Positions 28,477 to 39,925 are shown, counted from the first letter of the stretch. The stretch is 64,000 bases of DNA from Flaviflexus massiliensis (GCF_001375495.1 NZ_LN831058.1:1570768-1634767); one strand, 5' to 3'. Notes: a model not told the origin generated them from the letters alone. A program made the numbers and translations.

Positions 28477-29195
28477 TGGCACGCCACCTCGAAACACAGC
28501 GCAGGCGCGCACTCGACATCGTCTTTGAGGCCGAACAGAAAGATATTCTCGTTCCCGGCCTGTTAAAGGAACTGCTCGCCGAACGCCAGGTTCTGTCCAC
28601 CGCACAGGTGCCCATCCAGCCGGCAGGAGTCAGGCTGGTGGAACTCGTGTCCAATCACCTGTACGAAATCGATGAGCTGATCGAACAGTACTCGAAGTGG
28701 GGTCTACGCAGGCTCGCAGCGCTCGATCGCGCAATCCTGCGCCTCGGCCTTGCCGAGATCTGCTTCGACAACCTCGAGATTGGCGTTGCCGTCAAGGAAT
28801 ACTCCGCGATCGTCCGGGAACTGGGAGACGAACGCTCGGTCGGTTTCATCACGGCAATCTTCAACCGCGCAGGTAAAGAACACCGCGCGGCTGCGCAGGC
28901 AAAGCCCGACCAGGACGTTACTGCTACTGAATCCACCACTCAAGCATCCGGTCAGTCCGATTCGGAACACGCCCGTGTATCCGAAGCGGATAATGTTCGT
29001 GTGTCTGATTCTGATGATGAAGGATTTGCGACTGACGCAGTTCGTAGTGATCTGGCTGCGAGCGGTGTTGGTGATGAGGGATCAATCACGGACAAGACCG
29101 CCCAGGCGGTTGCGGATGAGCATTTCCGTGAACAGCCAGGCCATTCCCTATCGGGAGAAACTCCCGATATTGCGGGGAAAGAGACCGATAAATAG
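28476..29195 (+). CDS. nusB: Transcription antitermination factor NusB with acidic C-terminal tail
   Basis: RNA-binding antitermination factor that works with NusE (S10) at boxA of rRNA operons. The helical NusB core covers about residues 1-135 (RRRALDIVFEAEQKDIL, DRAILRLGLAEICF, GVAVKEYSAIVRELGD, FITAIFNRAGKEH). About 100 further residues are low-complexity and acidic (Asp, Ser, Glu, Gln) without recognisable domain; NusB is usually 135-160 residues. GTG start. Followed by a 13-bp hairpin. Confidence 0.92.
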   Translation: MARHLETQRRRALDIVFEAEQKDILVPGLLKELLAERQVLSTAQVPIQPAGVRLVELVSNHLYEIDELIEQYSKWGLRRLAALDRAILRLGLAEICFDNLEIGVAVKEYSAIVRELGDERSVGFITAIFNRAGKEHRAAAQAKPDQDVTATESTTQASGQSDSEHARVSEADNVRVSDSDDEGFATDAVRSDLAASGVGDEGSITDKTAQAVADEHFREQPGHSLSGETPDIAGKETDK

Positions 29196-29198
29196 TTG

Positions 29199-29228
29199 AG
29201 TACAGGCAGGAGAAATCCTGCCTGTACT
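29199..29228 (+). terminator. Hairpin after nusB
   Basis: AGTACAGGCAGGA (29199-29211) and TCCTGCCTGTACT (29216-29228) form a perfect 13-bp stem capped by a GAAA tetraloop. It starts 3 nt after the nusB stop. No U-tract follows. Confidence 0.7.
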
Positions 29229-29316
29229 TGTGCATGGACGAGTGAGCGGCGCTCACCCGATCGTGCTTAGAATGACAGCACGGGTCCGGCCAGCCGGGTC
29301 GGATCTCCTTTAACTA

Positions 29317-29332
29317 CCGTCCGGAGAGGCGG
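29317..29332 (+). promoter_or_regulatory. PyrR-type RNA-binding element in the pyr leader
   Basis: CCGTCCGGAGAGGCGG fits the PyrR-binding loop consensus UCCnGnGAGGC, closed by a CCG/CGG stem. It ends 1 nt before the pyrR Shine-Dalgarno AAGGAGG (29334-29340). The site would let PyrR-UMP block ribosome loading, as proposed for mycobacterial pyr operons. No terminator follows it, in line with translational rather than antitermination control. Confidence 0.75.
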
Positions 29333-29345
29333 CAAGGAGGCCCAC

Positions 29346-29882
29346 ATGAGTCAGCGCACCGTTATGGATGGCGGGGATATTTCCCGCTCCATCACCCGCA
29401 TGGCACACGAAGTACTTGAACGTAACCACGGAGCAGAATCCGTTATCCTGCTTGGAATCCCATCCCGAGGTGTGCCGATTGCGCAGCGCCTCGCCGACGC
29501 GATCAAGAAGGCAAGCGGTGAAGTTGTTCCCGTCGGTGCCCTCGATGTCACTATGTATCGGGATGATCTGCGCCGGAACCCTACTCGTGCACCTTCCCCT
29601 ACCCGGATCCCCGAAGACGGGATTGACGACAAGATTGTTGTACTTGTCGACGACGTGTTTTTCTCTGGCCGCACCATCCGTGCGGCACTCGATGCTCTCA
29701 CGAACATCGGTCGCCCCACCGCCGTGCAACTCGCAGTCCTTGCTGACCGCGGGCACCGCGAACTTCCCATCCGCGCCGACTACGTTGGCAAGAACCTACC
29801 GACCTCCCGGGCGGAGCGCGTGTTCGTGCAGGTGGAGGAAGTTGACGAGACCGATGCCGTGATCATCGAGGATCCCCGATGA
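29346..29882 (+). CDS. pyrR: Pyrimidine operon regulator PyrR / uracil phosphoribosyltransferase-like
   Basis: RNA-binding attenuation or repression protein of the pyr operon, also with weak uracil phosphoribosyltransferase activity. The 178 residues show [17 protein letters not shown], the DVTMYRDDL segment and the PRPP site [23 protein letters not shown] with strong AAGGAGG. First gene of pyrR-pyrB-pyrC-carA-carB-pyrF; all six overlap or abut. An RNA element matching its own binding loop lies directly upstream. Confidence 0.97.
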   Translation: MSQRTVMDGGDISRSITRMAHEVLERNHGAESVILLGIPSRGVPIAQRLADAIKKASGEVVPVGALDVTMYRDDLRRNPTRAPSPTRIPEDGIDDKIVVLVDDVFFSGRTIRAALDALTNIGRPTAVQLAVLADRGHRELPIRADYVGKNLPTSRAERVFVQVEEVDETDAVIIEDPR

Positions 29883-30835
29883 GGCATCTGCTGTCGACAA
29901 GAGATCTGAGCCCGGAAGAGGCGCTCGTGATTCTCGATACGGCAGAGACCATGCGGGACACGAACAAGCGCTCGATCCGCAAGCTGCCAGCTCTAGCTGG
30001 CCGGACCGTTGCGATCATGTTCTTTGAAGACTCGACCCGCACCCGCCTCTCGTTCGAAGCGGCAGCCAAGAGGCTGTCCGCCGATGTGCTCAACTTTTCC
30101 GCCAAGGGTTCCTCCCTGTCCAAGGGGGAGTCCCTGAAAGACACGGCACAGACCCTGTCGGCCATGGGAGCTGAAGCATTCATCATCCGTCACTCCGCCT
30201 CGGGCGCAGCCCAGCGGCTTGCTGAGTCTGGCTGGATTGATGCCCCGATTATCAACGCGGGTGACGGTACCCACCAGCACCCAACCCAGGCACTCCTCGA
30301 TGCGTTCACGATTCGCCGCCACCTCATCGGTGCTGACCGCCTCGGAGCCGACCTCAAGGGCAAAAAGGTTGTCATTGTTGGCGACATTCTTCACTCCCGT
30401 GTGGCACGCTCGAATCTTGACCTGCTGACGACCCTTGGTGCCGAGGTCACCCTGGTTGCTCCGCCGACGCTCCTGCCGGTGGGCATGGACGGGTGGGACG
30501 CGAAGGTCACCTACAACCTGGATGATGCGATCGACGATGGGCCGGATGCGATCATGATGCTCCGGGTGCAGCACGAACGCATGAACGGGAGCGGGGGAGG
30601 GTTCTTCCCCTCGCCCGAGGAATACCACCGTCTCTACGGGCTCAACATGGAGCGCATGGGCAGGCTTCCGAACCACACGATCCTCCTTCACCCCGGGCCC
30701 ATGAACCGGGGACTGGAAATCTCGGCGGAAGCAGCCGACCAGGATCGTTCCGTTGTTCTCGAACAGGTAGAGAACGGAGTCTATGTTCGCATGGCAGTTC
30801 TTTATCTCACCCTGGCCAATGAGGAGGCAGCATGA
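29879..30835 (+). CDS. pyrB: Aspartate carbamoyltransferase catalytic subunit
   Basis: Condenses carbamoyl phosphate with aspartate, the first committed step of pyrimidine synthesis. The 318 residues contain the carbamoyl-phosphate motif [19 protein letters not shown], the Lys loop [13 protein letters not shown] and the [15 protein letters not shown] motif. There is no pyrI regulatory subunit, as is usual in actinobacteria. It overlaps pyrR and pyrC by 4 nt each. Confidence 0.98.
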   Translation: MRHLLSTRDLSPEEALVILDTAETMRDTNKRSIRKLPALAGRTVAIMFFEDSTRTRLSFEAAAKRLSADVLNFSAKGSSLSKGESLKDTAQTLSAMGAEAFIIRHSASGAAQRLAESGWIDAPIINAGDGTHQHPTQALLDAFTIRRHLIGADRLGADLKGKKVVIVGDILHSRVARSNLDLLTTLGAEVTLVAPPTLLPVGMDGWDAKVTYNLDDAIDDGPDAIMMLRVQHERMNGSGGGFFPSPEEYHRLYGLNMERMGRLPNHTILLHPGPMNRGLEISAEAADQDRSVVLEQVENGVYVRMAVLYLTLANEEAA

Positions 30836-32118
30836 GCACCCTATTCACCGGGGCAAACATTCTTGGTAAAAAAACAGCCGATATTCGCGTCAAGGACGGA
30901 TTCATTGCGGAGCTTGGCGAGAATCTCGAGGTGGGTGACAGCACGGTCGTTGACTGCACCGGCCTGATCGCGCTCCCCGGGCTCGTTGACCTCCACACCC
31001 ACCTGCGCCAGCCCGGCCGGGAGGATGCGGAAACGGTTCTGACCGGAACAAAGGCCGCGGCGGCTGGTGGCTATACGGCGGTGCACGCCATGGCCAACAC
31101 GACCCCCGTGCAGGACACTGCGGGCGTTGTCGAACAGGTCGCGAAGCTCGGGAAGCAGGCGGGCTATGCCTACGTGCAGCCGGTTGGTGCCGTCACGGTT
31201 GGCATCAAGGGGGAGCGGCTGGCCGAATTGGAGGCCATGCACGAGTCTCGCGCCAACGTCACCATGTTCTCTGACGATGGGAACTGCGTCTCCGACCCGG
31301 TTCTCATGCGCCGCGCACTCGAATACGTTCGCTCTTTCGGGGGAGTGATTGCGCAGCATGCGCAGGAGCCCCGCCTAACGGAGGGAGCGCAGATGCATGA
31401 GGGAAGCGTCTCGGCTGAGATCGGTTTGGCCGGCTGGCCGGCCGTTGCAGAAGAGTCGATCATTGCCCGGGACTGCCTGCTCGCCCAGCACGTCGGCTCC
31501 CGCCTCCACATCCTCCATGTGTCCACGAAGGGCAGTGTGGAACTCATCCGCTGGGCGAAGGCCCAGGGCATTGAGGTGACGGCCGAGGCGACGCCTCATC
31601 ACCTGTCGCTCGACCATGCCCTCGCCCGCACTTACGACCCGCGGTTCAAGGTCAACCCGCCCCTGCGCACCGAATCCGATATCGCGGCACTCAAGGCGGG
31701 CTTGGCTGATGGCACGATCGACACGATCGGGACCGATCATGCGCCCCACCCGGTAGAAGCCAAAGACTGCGAGTGGGCAGCCGGTGCGTTTGGTATGACG
31801 GGACTGGAAACAGCACTTCCTGTTATCCACCAGGAGATGGTTATGACCGGGCTGTTGACGTGGGCCGATGTTGCTCGCGTCATGTCCACCGCGCCCGCCA
31901 AGATCGCGGGCATGACCGACCAGGGTCAAGACATTGCAGTTGGCAACCATGCAAACCTGTGCTTCTACGATCCGGAGGACCCGGTCGTGGTCAAGGGAAG
32001 CGATCAGGTGACCAAATCAGCCAACACCCCCTACGAGGGACGGACCCTGCCGGGCAGGGTCAAGCACACAGTTTTTCGGGGACGACTGACGTTCCTCGAA
32101 GGAAAGGTAACCGAATGA
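30832..32118 (+). CDS. pyrC: Dihydroorotase (class I)
   Basis: Zinc amidohydrolase that closes carbamoyl aspartate to dihydroorotate. The 428 residues show metal ligands in [17 protein letters not shown], further histidines in [15 protein letters not shown] and the IGTDHAPH motif with the catalytic Asp. The class I length (about 430) distinguishes it from the short class II enzyme. It overlaps carA by 4 nt. Confidence 0.97.
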   Translation: MSTLFTGANILGKKTADIRVKDGFIAELGENLEVGDSTVVDCTGLIALPGLVDLHTHLRQPGREDAETVLTGTKAAAAGGYTAVHAMANTTPVQDTAGVVEQVAKLGKQAGYAYVQPVGAVTVGIKGERLAELEAMHESRANVTMFSDDGNCVSDPVLMRRALEYVRSFGGVIAQHAQEPRLTEGAQMHEGSVSAEIGLAGWPAVAEESIIARDCLLAQHVGSRLHILHVSTKGSVELIRWAKAQGIEVTAEATPHHLSLDHALARTYDPRFKVNPPLRTESDIAALKAGLADGTIDTIGTDHAPHPVEAKDCEWAAGAFGMTGLETALPVIHQEMVMTGLLTWADVARVMSTAPAKIAGMTDQGQDIAVGNHANLCFYDPEDPVVVKGSDQVTKSANTPYEGRTLPGRVKHTVFRGRLTFLEGKVTE

Positions 32119-33287
32119 GAGAGCAAGCACTCCTCGTGCTCGAGGACGGTACGGTATTTCCGGGACTCGCGTGGGGAAAGCGAGGCCGAACCACCGGTGA
32201 GATCGTGTTCTCCACCGCGATGACCGGATATCAGGAAACCTTTACCGACCCCTCCTACCACCAGCAGATCGTGGTCATGACTGCCCCGCACATTGGCAAC
32301 ACGGGCGTGAACGACGAAGATGGTGAATCGGACCGAGTCTGGACCGCGGGCGTTGTGGTACGCGATCCCGCGAGGCGTGCCAGCTCGTGGCGTGCCACCG
32401 GCGAACTTGAGGACTACCTCATCGAACACGACGTTGTTGGTATCTGCGAGGTTGATACGCGTGCTATTACTCGGCACCTGCGCGATCGGGGTGTCATGAA
32501 GGCAGGAATCTTCTCGGCCTCTGCACTGCCCGCAGGTGCAGACACCGGCTCCCAGCAGGCCCGCGACATCCTCATTGGTCTCGTCAATGACTCGCCGGCC
32601 ATGGCCGGCGCCGAGCTTGCGTCGGTTGTCTCGACTCCCGCTCCCTACGTGGTGGAACCGCGCGGTAAGTTCGAGGGTCAGGACCCGGTCGTCAAGATCG
32701 TCGCCGTTGACCTCGGAATTAAGAACCGGACTCCGTGGCAGCTCGCCGAACGCGGCGCCCAGGTCACGGTCGTGCCGCAGGCTACGACACTGCAGGAACT
32801 GCTTACCCTTGAACCGGATGGCGTGTTCTTCTCCAACGGTCCCGGCGACCCTGCCGCTGCCACCCACGAGATCGAAATGCTGCGCGGCGTGCTTGACGCC
32901 AAGATTCCGTTCTTCGGTATCTGCTTCGGCAACCAGCTTCTGGGTCGCGCCCTCGGATTTGGCACCTACAAACTTGAATATGGGCATAGGGGAGCGAACC
33001 AGCCCGTTCTCGACCGCGAAACCGGCAAGGTAGAAATTACTGCCCACAACCACGGCTTCGCCGTGGACCTCCCGGTCGATGAAGCCACCGAAGCCCCCTA
33101 CGGGGAAGGACGATACGGCCGGGTGGCGGTCTCGCACGTCGGTCTCAACGACGGTGTCGTTGAGGGCCTGCGCTGCCTCGATATTCCCGCCTTCTCCGTC
33201 CAATTCCATCCCGAGGCCGCTGCCGGCCCGCACGATGGGGAACATATTTTCGACCGCTTCATCACCATGATCAAGGAGGTGGGCTGA
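32115..33287 (+). CDS. carA: Carbamoyl-phosphate synthase small (glutaminase) subunit
   Basis: Releases ammonia from glutamine for carbamoyl phosphate made by CarB. The 390-residue protein starts [17 protein letters not shown] at the ATG overlapping the pyrC stop. The class I glutaminase triad is visible: Cys in [16 protein letters not shown], and His and Glu in [13 protein letters not shown]. carB starts on its last base. The pathway feeds both UMP and arginine. Confidence 0.97.
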   Translation: MREQALLVLEDGTVFPGLAWGKRGRTTGEIVFSTAMTGYQETFTDPSYHQQIVVMTAPHIGNTGVNDEDGESDRVWTAGVVVRDPARRASSWRATGELEDYLIEHDVVGICEVDTRAITRHLRDRGVMKAGIFSASALPAGADTGSQQARDILIGLVNDSPAMAGAELASVVSTPAPYVVEPRGKFEGQDPVVKIVAVDLGIKNRTPWQLAERGAQVTVVPQATTLQELLTLEPDGVFFSNGPGDPAAATHEIEMLRGVLDAKIPFFGICFGNQLLGRALGFGTYKLEYGHRGANQPVLDRETGKVEITAHNHGFAVDLPVDEATEAPYGEGRYGRVAVSHVGLNDGVVEGLRCLDIPAFSVQFHPEAAAGPHDGEHIFDRFITMIKEVG

Positions 33288-36200
33288 TGCCCCGCCGCAC
33301 AGACATTACCTCAGTTCTCGTCATCGGCTCCGGCCCCATTGTGATTGGCCAGGCCTGCGAATTCGACTATTCGGGCACCCAGGCCTGCCGTGTGCTCAAG
33401 GACGAGGGGCTGCGTGTCATTCTCGTCAACTCGAATCCGGCCACGATCATGACCGACCCCGATCTGGCTGACGCTACCTACGTGGAGCCCATCAGGGCGG
33501 ATGTTCTCACGACCATCATCGAGAAGGAACGTCCCGACGCGCTGCTACCCACCCTCGGTGGCCAGACCGCACTCAACGCCGCCGTGGAACTGTCGGAACT
33601 GGGCGTACTCGAAAAGTACGGTGTCGAAATGATCGGTGCCCGCCTCGAGGCCATCCAGGCGGGTGAGGACCGGGAAAAGTTCAAGGAGGTCGTCGAAAAG
33701 TGCGGTGCAGAATCCGCCCGCTCTGCGATCTGCAACACCCTCGAAGAATGCTTCGACGCCGCAGAGGAACTCGGCTACCCCGTTGTCGTGCGTCCCAGCT
33801 TCACCATGGGCGGGCTCGGCTCGGGCTTCGCGTGGAACAAGGAAGAGCTTGAGCGCATTGCCGGTGCAGGCCTGCACTACTCGCCCACCACCGAGGTTCT
33901 TCTCGAAGAATCGATTCTTGGCTGGAAGGAATTCGAGCTGGAGATTATGCGCGACCAGGCAGACAATGCCGTGGTCGTGTGCTCGATCGAAAACGTAGAC
34001 CCGGTTGGCGTGCACACGGGTGACTCCATCACCGTTGCGCCCTCGCTGACCCTGACCGACCGCGAATACCAAAACCTGCGGGACATCGGCATCGCCGTCA
34101 TCCGCGAGGTCGGTGTCGACACGGGCGGCTGTAATATTCAGTTCGCTGTCGAGCCCGACACGGGCCGCGTCGTCGTCATCGAAATGAACCCGCGCGTTTC
34201 CCGGTCGTCCGCACTCGCGTCGAAGGCAACGGGCTTCCCGATCGCGAAGATCGCCGCCCGCCTCGCGCTCGGCTACACCCTGGACGAGATCCAGAACGAC
34301 ATCACCGGCTCCACCCCGGCCTCGTTCGAACCCTCAATTGACTACGTCGTGGTCAAGATCCCGCGTTTCGCATTCGAGAAGTTCCCGGCAGCCGACAACC
34401 ACCTGACAACGACCATGAAGTCCGTTGGTGAGGCAATGGCGATTGGTCGTAACTACACTGAGGCCCTTCAGAAGGCCATGCGGTCCATTGACAAGAAGAA
34501 TTCCTCGTTCACCTGGAAGGTAACGCGGAGCCTCGACGAACTGCTCGAAGCAGCCTCCCATTCGACGGAGGACCGGATCCATGCGGTCCAGCAGGCCCTC
34601 TACCTCGGTGCCACCATTGAGCAGATGTTTGAGATCACGAGCATCGACCCCTGGTTCCTCGACCAGATGGTTCTGCTCAATGAGATCGCAACCGAGATCT
34701 CCGAATCGGACGCACTGTCCGCGTCCCTCCTGGGATATGCGAAGCGGCACGGATTCTCCGATGCTCAGATCGGTGAACTGCGGGACATGAGCGAGGAGGC
34801 GGTCCGCGAGATCAGGGCAGCCTACGACCTGCACCCGGTTTACAAGACAGTCGATACGTGCGCGGCCGAGTTCAAGTCCGATACCCCGTACCACTACTCG
34901 AGCTACGACAAGGAGAACGAGGTTGCGAAGCGCGAGCGTCCCGCAGTCATCATCCTCGGCTCCGGCCCGAACCGGATCGGTCAGGGCATCGAATTCGACT
35001 ACTCGTGCGTGCACGCCACCCTCGCGCTGCGTGACAAGTACGAGACCGTCATGATCAACTGCAACCCCGAGACCGTCTCCACGGACTACGACATGTCGGA
35101 CAGGCTCTACTTCGAGCCCCTCACCCTCGAGGATGTCCTCGAGGTCTACCGGGCAGAATGCGAAGCCGGGCCGGTCGAGGGCGTCATTGTTCAGCTTGGC
35201 GGCCAGACACCGCTCTCACTCGCAGCCGACCTCAAGGCGGCAGGCGTGCCGATTCTCGGCACCTCGCCCGAGGCGATTGATGCGGCGGAGGACCGTGCCC
35301 TGTTCGGAAACGTGCTTGAGGAAGCTGGCCTGCCGGCCCCCGCCTACGGCACGTCGACCACCGACCAGCAGGCGATCGATATCGCCTACCGAATTGGTTA
35401 CCCCGTTCTTGTGCGCCCCTCCTACGTGCTCGGCGGCCGCGGCATGGAAATCGTCTACGACGAGGCCCAGCTGCGCGACTACCTTGCCCGCCAGGCCAAC
35501 GCCATGGGAGACGCGACCCGGAGGGTTGCCCCGCTCCTCATCGATAAGTTCTTGGACGATGCGATCGAGATCGACGTGGATGCACTCTACGACGGAACGG
35601 AACTGTTCCTCGGCGGCGTCATGGAACACATTGAGGAGGCCGGCATTCACTCCGGTGACTCCGCCTCCGTCCTGCCCCCGCTGACCCTCGGTCAATCCAT
35701 GATCGATAGAATTCGCGCGTCGACCGAGGCGATCGCCAAGGGCGTGGGTGTACGCGGGCTCATCAACATCCAGTACGCGCTCGTCTCCGATGTTCTGTAC
35801 GTCATCGAAGCGAACCCTCGTGCCTCCCGCACGGTGCCGTTCGTCGCGAAGGCAACAAACGTGCCGCTCGCGAAGGCAGCAACGCTGATCATGGCTGGCT
35901 CCACCATTGCGGAGCTTAAGAAGGATGGGCTCCTTCCTACAGAGGATGCGACCAAGATCGAGAAGGCTCCCATGACCGCGGTCAAGGAAGCTGTCCTTCC
36001 GTTCAAGCGTTTCGCAACCAAGGACGGCAGGATCGTCGACTCCCTGCTCGGACCCGAGATGCGTTCCACGGGTGAAGTCATGGGCCTGGACCAGAACTTC
36101 CCGCTCGCCTTCGCGAAGTCCCAGGCGGGCGCCTTCGGCGGACTCCCGAGTGGAGGCAACGTGTTCGTTTCGGTCGCGGACCGTGACAAGGGGGCGATCA

Positions 36201-36571
36201 TCTTCCCCGTCAGCGGACTTGTGGAGATGGGATACACGATCTATGCAACCTCCGGGACGGCAACCCTACTCAACCGTTACGGGGTTCCCGCCACCGAGGT
36301 GCGCAGGAACTCGGCAGGTCGCGGCCCCAACGGCGAACCCACGATCATCGACCTCATCACCGAGGGCAAGATCGACATGGTCGTCAACACCCCCTCCGAT
36401 TCGGGTACCCGAGCCGATGGTTACGAGATCCGGGCCGCAACAACCGCGGCCGATAAGCCGATCATCACGACCGTCCAGGCCTTCGGTGCCGCCGTTCAGG
36501 CACTCCAGGCGTCGGGCGAGGGCTTCGATGTCATGAGCCTTCAAGAGCTCGGTGCGAGGAACGCGCGATGA
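33287..36571 (+). CDS. carB: Carbamoyl-phosphate synthase large subunit
   Basis: Makes carbamoyl phosphate from bicarbonate, ammonia and two ATP. The 1094 residues contain two homologous ATP-grasp halves: [19 protein letters not shown] at the start of the first and [16 protein letters not shown] at about 560 in the second. Both carry glycine-rich ATP loops ([29 protein letters not shown]). The C-terminal allosteric MGS-like domain (about 940-1094) has [16 protein letters not shown]. It overlaps pyrF by 4 nt. Confidence 0.98.
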   Translation: MPRRTDITSVLVIGSGPIVIGQACEFDYSGTQACRVLKDEGLRVILVNSNPATIMTDPDLADATYVEPIRADVLTTIIEKERPDALLPTLGGQTALNAAVELSELGVLEKYGVEMIGARLEAIQAGEDREKFKEVVEKCGAESARSAICNTLEECFDAAEELGYPVVVRPSFTMGGLGSGFAWNKEELERIAGAGLHYSPTTEVLLEESILGWKEFELEIMRDQADNAVVVCSIENVDPVGVHTGDSITVAPSLTLTDREYQNLRDIGIAVIREVGVDTGGCNIQFAVEPDTGRVVVIEMNPRVSRSSALASKATGFPIAKIAARLALGYTLDEIQNDITGSTPASFEPSIDYVVVKIPRFAFEKFPAADNHLTTTMKSVGEAMAIGRNYTEALQKAMRSIDKKNSSFTWKVTRSLDELLEAASHSTEDRIHAVQQALYLGATIEQMFEITSIDPWFLDQMVLLNEIATEISESDALSASLLGYAKRHGFSDAQIGELRDMSEEAVREIRAAYDLHPVYKTVDTCAAEFKSDTPYHYSSYDKENEVAKRERPAVIILGSGPNRIGQGIEFDYSCVHATLALRDKYETVMINCNPETVSTDYDMSDRLYFEPLTLEDVLEVYRAECEAGPVEGVIVQLGGQTPLSLAADLKAAGVPILGTSPEAIDAAEDRALFGNVLEEAGLPAPAYGTSTTDQQAIDIAYRIGYPVLVRPSYVLGGRGMEIVYDEAQLRDYLARQANAMGDATRRVAPLLIDKFLDDAIEIDVDALYDGTELFLGGVMEHIEEAGIHSGDSASVLPPLTLGQSMIDRIRASTEAIAKGVGVRGLINIQYALVSDVLYVIEANPRASRTVPFVAKATNVPLAKAATLIMAGSTIAELKKDGLLPTEDATKIEKAPMTAVKEAVLPFKRFATKDGRIVDSLLGPEMRSTGEVMGLDQNFPLAFAKSQAGAFGGLPSGGNVFVSVADRDKGAIIFPVSGLVEMGYTIYATSGTATLLNRYGVPATEVRRNSAGRGPNGEPTIIDLITEGKIDMVVNTPSDSGTRADGYEIRAATTAADKPIITTVQAFGAAVQALQASGEGFDVMSLQELGARNAR

Positions 36572-37437
36572 CCTTCGCGTCACGACTCTCCAAGGCGCAG
36601 GAGCGCTTCGGACCGATCTGTGTCGGAGCAGACCCCCATGCTGCCATCCTTGGCAGCTGGGGGTTGCCCGACAGCCCCGCCGGCCTCCAGAGCTTTTCTG
36701 AGATCTTCACGGAGGCCTTCGCGGGGCGGGTCGCCTCAATCAAACCCCAGGTTGCGTTCTTTGAACGGCACGGATCGCGGGGACTCGCAGTCCTCGAAGA
36801 ACTCATCGGCGCCTTCCGTGAGGCTGGGACCCTCGTTATTGCCGATGCGAAGCGTGGCGATATTGGGTCGACTATGGCGGGGTATGCGGATGCGTGGCTG
36901 GGGGATGGGCCGCTCGGCTCCGATGCCGTTACGCTCAGCCCCTACCTCGGTGTCGGATCACTGGAGCCCGCCTTCGAGCTCGCAGCTCAGAACGATCGTG
37001 GCATCTTTGTGCTTGCGGCCACCTCGAATCCCGAGGGTGCCGCCATCCAGGGCGCACAAACCGCACCTGTCACACGGAAATCTGGTTCGGCGGATCCTGG
37101 ACAGGATCGTATCGATCTTCCGGGTGATGTGGCGGTTGCTCAGCGGGTGCTGGCGGAGCTCGGTGCCTACAACGTGTCGTACTGGCCGGGTGTTCCCGGT
37201 TCACTTGGTGCTGTGATTGGTGCCACAACTAGTCAAAGGCTGGCGGCCTGGGGCGTTGATGCAGCGGTGCTACATGGCCCAATTCTCGCTCCCGGGGTAG
37301 GTGCTCAGGGAGCATCGGTGCAGGATGCGGAAGGGGTTGCTCGTGGTAATCTTCTCTGCATCCCCGTGTCCAGGGCGATATTGCGTGCAGGTCCAGATGT
37401 CGATGCATTACAGAATGCCCAAGTCGCACTGAAGTGA
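36568..37437 (+). CDS. pyrF: Orotidine 5'-phosphate decarboxylase (type 2)
   Basis: Last step to UMP. The 289 residues match the actinobacterial type 2 enzyme: [18 protein letters not shown] at the N-terminus, [15 protein letters not shown], and the catalytic Asp-x-Lys-x-x-Asp in [19 protein letters not shown]. Last gene of the pyr operon. pyrD and pyrE are not in the window, so the pathway is completed elsewhere. Confidence 0.96.
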   Translation: MTFASRLSKAQERFGPICVGADPHAAILGSWGLPDSPAGLQSFSEIFTEAFAGRVASIKPQVAFFERHGSRGLAVLEELIGAFREAGTLVIADAKRGDIGSTMAGYADAWLGDGPLGSDAVTLSPYLGVGSLEPAFELAAQNDRGIFVLAATSNPEGAAIQGAQTAPVTRKSGSADPGQDRIDLPGDVAVAQRVLAELGAYNVSYWPGVPGSLGAVIGATTSQRLAAWGVDAAVLHGPILAPGVGAQGASVQDAEGVARGNLLCIPVSRAILRAGPDVDALQNAQVALK

Positions 37438-37521
37438 CATCATTTTGTTACCTTGTTTTGATAGGGTGACGACTGGTGCGCTGACGCACATCACAACCAC
37501 ATCTTCACAGGAGTATTACTC

Positions 37522-37833
37522 ATGGCTCTTCCCTCCCTTTCCCCCGAGCAGAGACAAGCCGCCCTCGAAAAAGCCGCCGTGGCACGTAAGCGCCGTGCAG
37601 AGCTCAAGAAGTCGCTCAAGGCTGGCGAGACTACTCTGTCCGAAGTTTTGACACTAGCGAAAGAGGACGAGATCATTGCAAAGCTCCGCGTTTCGGCTCT
37701 TCTTGAGTCCATGCCCGGAATCGGCACCGCCAAGGCACGCGCCATCATGGACCGGACCGGCATCTCACCCTCGCGTCGCGTGGGCGGTCTCGGACCCCAC
37801 CAACGTCAGGCTCTCATCACCCTGTTCTGCTAA
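37522..37833 (+). CDS. mihF: Integration host factor (mIHF), actinobacterial type
   Basis: Nucleoid-associated DNA-bending protein specific to actinobacteria. The 103 residues show a long N-terminal helix rich in Lys, Arg and Ala (RQAALEKAAVARKRRAELKK) and a helix-two-turn-helix core with MPGIGTAKARAIMDRTGI and RRVGGLGPHQRQAL. ATG with CAGGAG upstream. Followed directly by gmk, as is typical. Confidence 0.96.
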   Translation: MALPSLSPEQRQAALEKAAVARKRRAELKKSLKAGETTLSEVLTLAKEDEIIAKLRVSALLESMPGIGTAKARAIMDRTGISPSRRVGGLGPHQRQALITLFC

Positions 37834-38384
37834 TGCCGGCATTCGTCATCTGTGGGCCGACCGCGGTCGGCAAGGGAACAATCGTCCGTGAACTCCTTGC
37901 GGCACAGCCAAATATGTGGCTCTCCGTGTCTGCCACGACTCGCACCCCCAGGGAAGGGGAGCGTGACGGCACGGACTACTATTTTGTGAGCCCGCAGCGT
38001 TTCGATGAGCTGATTGCGGATGGCGACATGTTGGAATGGGCGACAGTGCACGGCGTGCACCGGTACGGAACTCCGCGCACTGCCGTCGATGAGGCAATGG
38101 CCAAGGGCAAAATCGTGATCCTTGAAGTGGATCTCGATGGGGCGAGACAGATCCGTGCCTCCATGCCCTCCGCCCACCAAATTTTCATTTCCCCACCCAC
38201 GTTCGAGGATCTCGAAACCCGGCTTGAAACCCGGGGGACCGAGGGACCCTCGGAACGTGCACGCAGGCTCGAGACGGCACGGGTGGAAATGGCAGCGAAA
38301 GACGAATTCGATTCGATCGTTATCAATGACGACGTGGCACGGGCCACGGGCGAAATCCTGTCAATCATGACGCAAATCAAGTAG
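37833..38384 (+). CDS. gmk: Guanylate kinase
   Basis: Phosphorylates GMP to GDP. The 183 residues show the P-loop CGPTAVGKGT near the N-terminus, the GMP-binding region SVSATTRTPREGERDGTDYYFVS (here a pattern, not quoted whole beyond key parts: TTRTPRxGE and DYYFV), and the LID region TRGTEGPSERARRL. Its ATG overlaps the mihF stop by 1 nt, so translation is coupled. Confidence 0.96.
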   Translation: MPAFVICGPTAVGKGTIVRELLAAQPNMWLSVSATTRTPREGERDGTDYYFVSPQRFDELIADGDMLEWATVHGVHRYGTPRTAVDEAMAKGKIVILEVDLDGARQIRASMPSAHQIFISPPTFEDLETRLETRGTEGPSERARRLETARVEMAAKDEFDSIVINDDVARATGEILSIMTQIK

Positions 38385-38414
38385 CATGAGTCGTTGAGCT
38401 AGAGGAAGGCTGAA

Positions 38415-38684
38415 ATGTACGGAACAGTACCCGAGCCGGAAGGCATCACAGACCCGCCGATCGACAATCTTCTCGATAAGGTTGACTCGAAGTACGCGCT
38501 GGCTGTCTATTCCGCAAACCGCGCACGCCAGATTAATGATTACCGTCAGGAACTCATGTCCGCTGATGGCAACGTTGTGCATGTCGGTCCCTTGGTATCC
38601 TCCGATCCGGAAGAGAAGCCGCTATCCATCGCGCTTCGCGAGATCGTTGAGGACAAGCTGGTTCTCGCACCCACCGAAGACTAA
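38415..38684 (+). CDS. rpoZ: RNA polymerase omega subunit
   Basis: Small subunit that helps assemble RNA polymerase by holding beta-prime. The 89-residue protein has [20 protein letters not shown] near its start, NRARQIND following, and a C-terminal [15 protein letters not shown], as in actinobacterial omega. Ribosome site GAGGAAGG is just upstream. coaBC begins on its stop codon. Confidence 0.96.
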   Translation: MYGTVPEPEGITDPPIDNLLDKVDSKYALAVYSANRARQINDYRQELMSADGNVVHVGPLVSSDPEEKPLSIALREIVEDKLVLAPTED

Positions 38685-39925
38685 TGACTGAAACAACCGT
38701 AAGGGCCCTCGGTGCATCCGCGGGCCCTTCGCGTATCGTCCTCGGAGTCACGGGCGGCATCGCCGCCTACAAATCCGCGATCCTTGCTCGCCTCTTCGTG
38801 AAGGCGGGCCACGACGTGCGCATCATCCCCACGGACTCGGCATTGCAAATGGTGGGGCGCACAACCTTTGCCGCACTGTCTTCCCACCCGGTCCACACGA
38901 GCGTGTTTGATGATCCGGAAGGTGTCGAACACGTCCGGGTTGGTGACGAGGCGGAGCTCGTCGTCATCGCACCAGCCACGGCCAATACCATTGCCAAGCT
39001 TGCCCACGGGGTCGCAGACAACCTGCTGACAACAACCACGCTGGTGGCAACATGCCCGATTCTTGTTGTACCTGCGATGCATACGCAGATGTGGAACCAC
39101 CCGGGCACCCAGGCCAATGTACAAACCCTCCGCGACCGCGGAGTCTATGTTCTCGATCCGGCTGTTGGCAGGCTGACAGGTGCCGACTCGGGTGTGGGGC
39201 GCATGCCCGAGCCGGAACAGATCGCACAAACGGCCTTCGGCATGCTGATCGACCAGGATCTTGCCGGCACCCGGTTTGTCATTTCCGCCGGCGGCACGCG
39301 CGAGCCCATCGACCCGGTCCGTTTCCTTGGCAACCGTTCCACTGGCCGCTTTGGCATTGCTCTCGCACTCAACGCAGCGCAGAGGGGAGCGAAGGTTGAT
39401 CTCGTTGCCTGCAACATCGATCGCGCGCTCCTGCCCAATCATCCGCGCATCACAGTCCACCCCGTCGGCACGGCCCGGGAATTGCAGGATGCCATGACGC
39501 AGAAGGCGGACGGGGCATCCGTGCTCATCATGACCGCGGCGGTTGCAGACTTCCGTCCCGCCCAATCCGGTGGATCAAAATTCAAGAAGGGTGCTGGCGC
39601 CACCCCCGACATCACCCTCATCGAAAACCCCGACATCCTCAAAGGCCTCGCATCCGACCGCTCCCATGGCGCACTCGTTGTCGGCTTTGCAGCCGAAACG
39701 GGTGACGAGCACGGCACCGTGCTCGACTACGGAAAGAAGAAGGCCATCGCCAAGGACGCTGACCTTCTCGTCGTCAACCGCGTGGGTGAAACCGTTGGTT
39801 TCGGCGACGTCGACACCGCCATCACCATCCTCGATCGGGAGGGCAATCCGGTGGCGGAGGACGAGGGAACGAAGTCTCACATGGCGGGAATCGTGCTCGA
39901 CACTATTGCCACGCATGTCCGTTAA
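38684..39925 (+). CDS. coaBC: Bifunctional phosphopantothenoylcysteine decarboxylase / phosphopantothenate-cysteine ligase
   Basis: Two steps of coenzyme A synthesis. Residues 1 to about 190 are the FMN-dependent decarboxylase CoaC: VLGVTGGIAAYKSAILARLF, catalytic His in VEHVRVGDEAEL, and PAMHTQMW where E. coli has PAMNxxMW. About 195-413 are the CTP-using ligase CoaB with ISAGGTREPIDPVRFLGNRS, TAAVADFRP and FKKGAG containing the catalytic Lys. ATG overlaps the rpoZ stop. Confidence 0.96.
   Translation: MTETTVRALGASAGPSRIVLGVTGGIAAYKSAILARLFVKAGHDVRIIPTDSALQMVGRTTFAALSSHPVHTSVFDDPEGVEHVRVGDEAELVVIAPATANTIAKLAHGVADNLLTTTTLVATCPILVVPAMHTQMWNHPGTQANVQTLRDRGVYVLDPAVGRLTGADSGVGRMPEPEQIAQTAFGMLIDQDLAGTRFVISAGGTREPIDPVRFLGNRSTGRFGIALALNAAQRGAKVDLVACNIDRALLPNHPRITVHPVGTARELQDAMTQKADGASVLIMTAAVADFRPAQSGGSKFKKGAGATPDITLIENPDILKGLASDRSHGALVVGFAAETGDEHGTVLDYGKKKAIAKDADLLVVNRVGETVGFGDVDTAITILDREGNPVAEDEGTKSHMAGIVLDTIATHVR

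Noticed and set aside
32031-33245. 404-codon open frame on the minus strand
   Set aside because: Antisense to carA and the end of pyrC; no ribosome site or family features.
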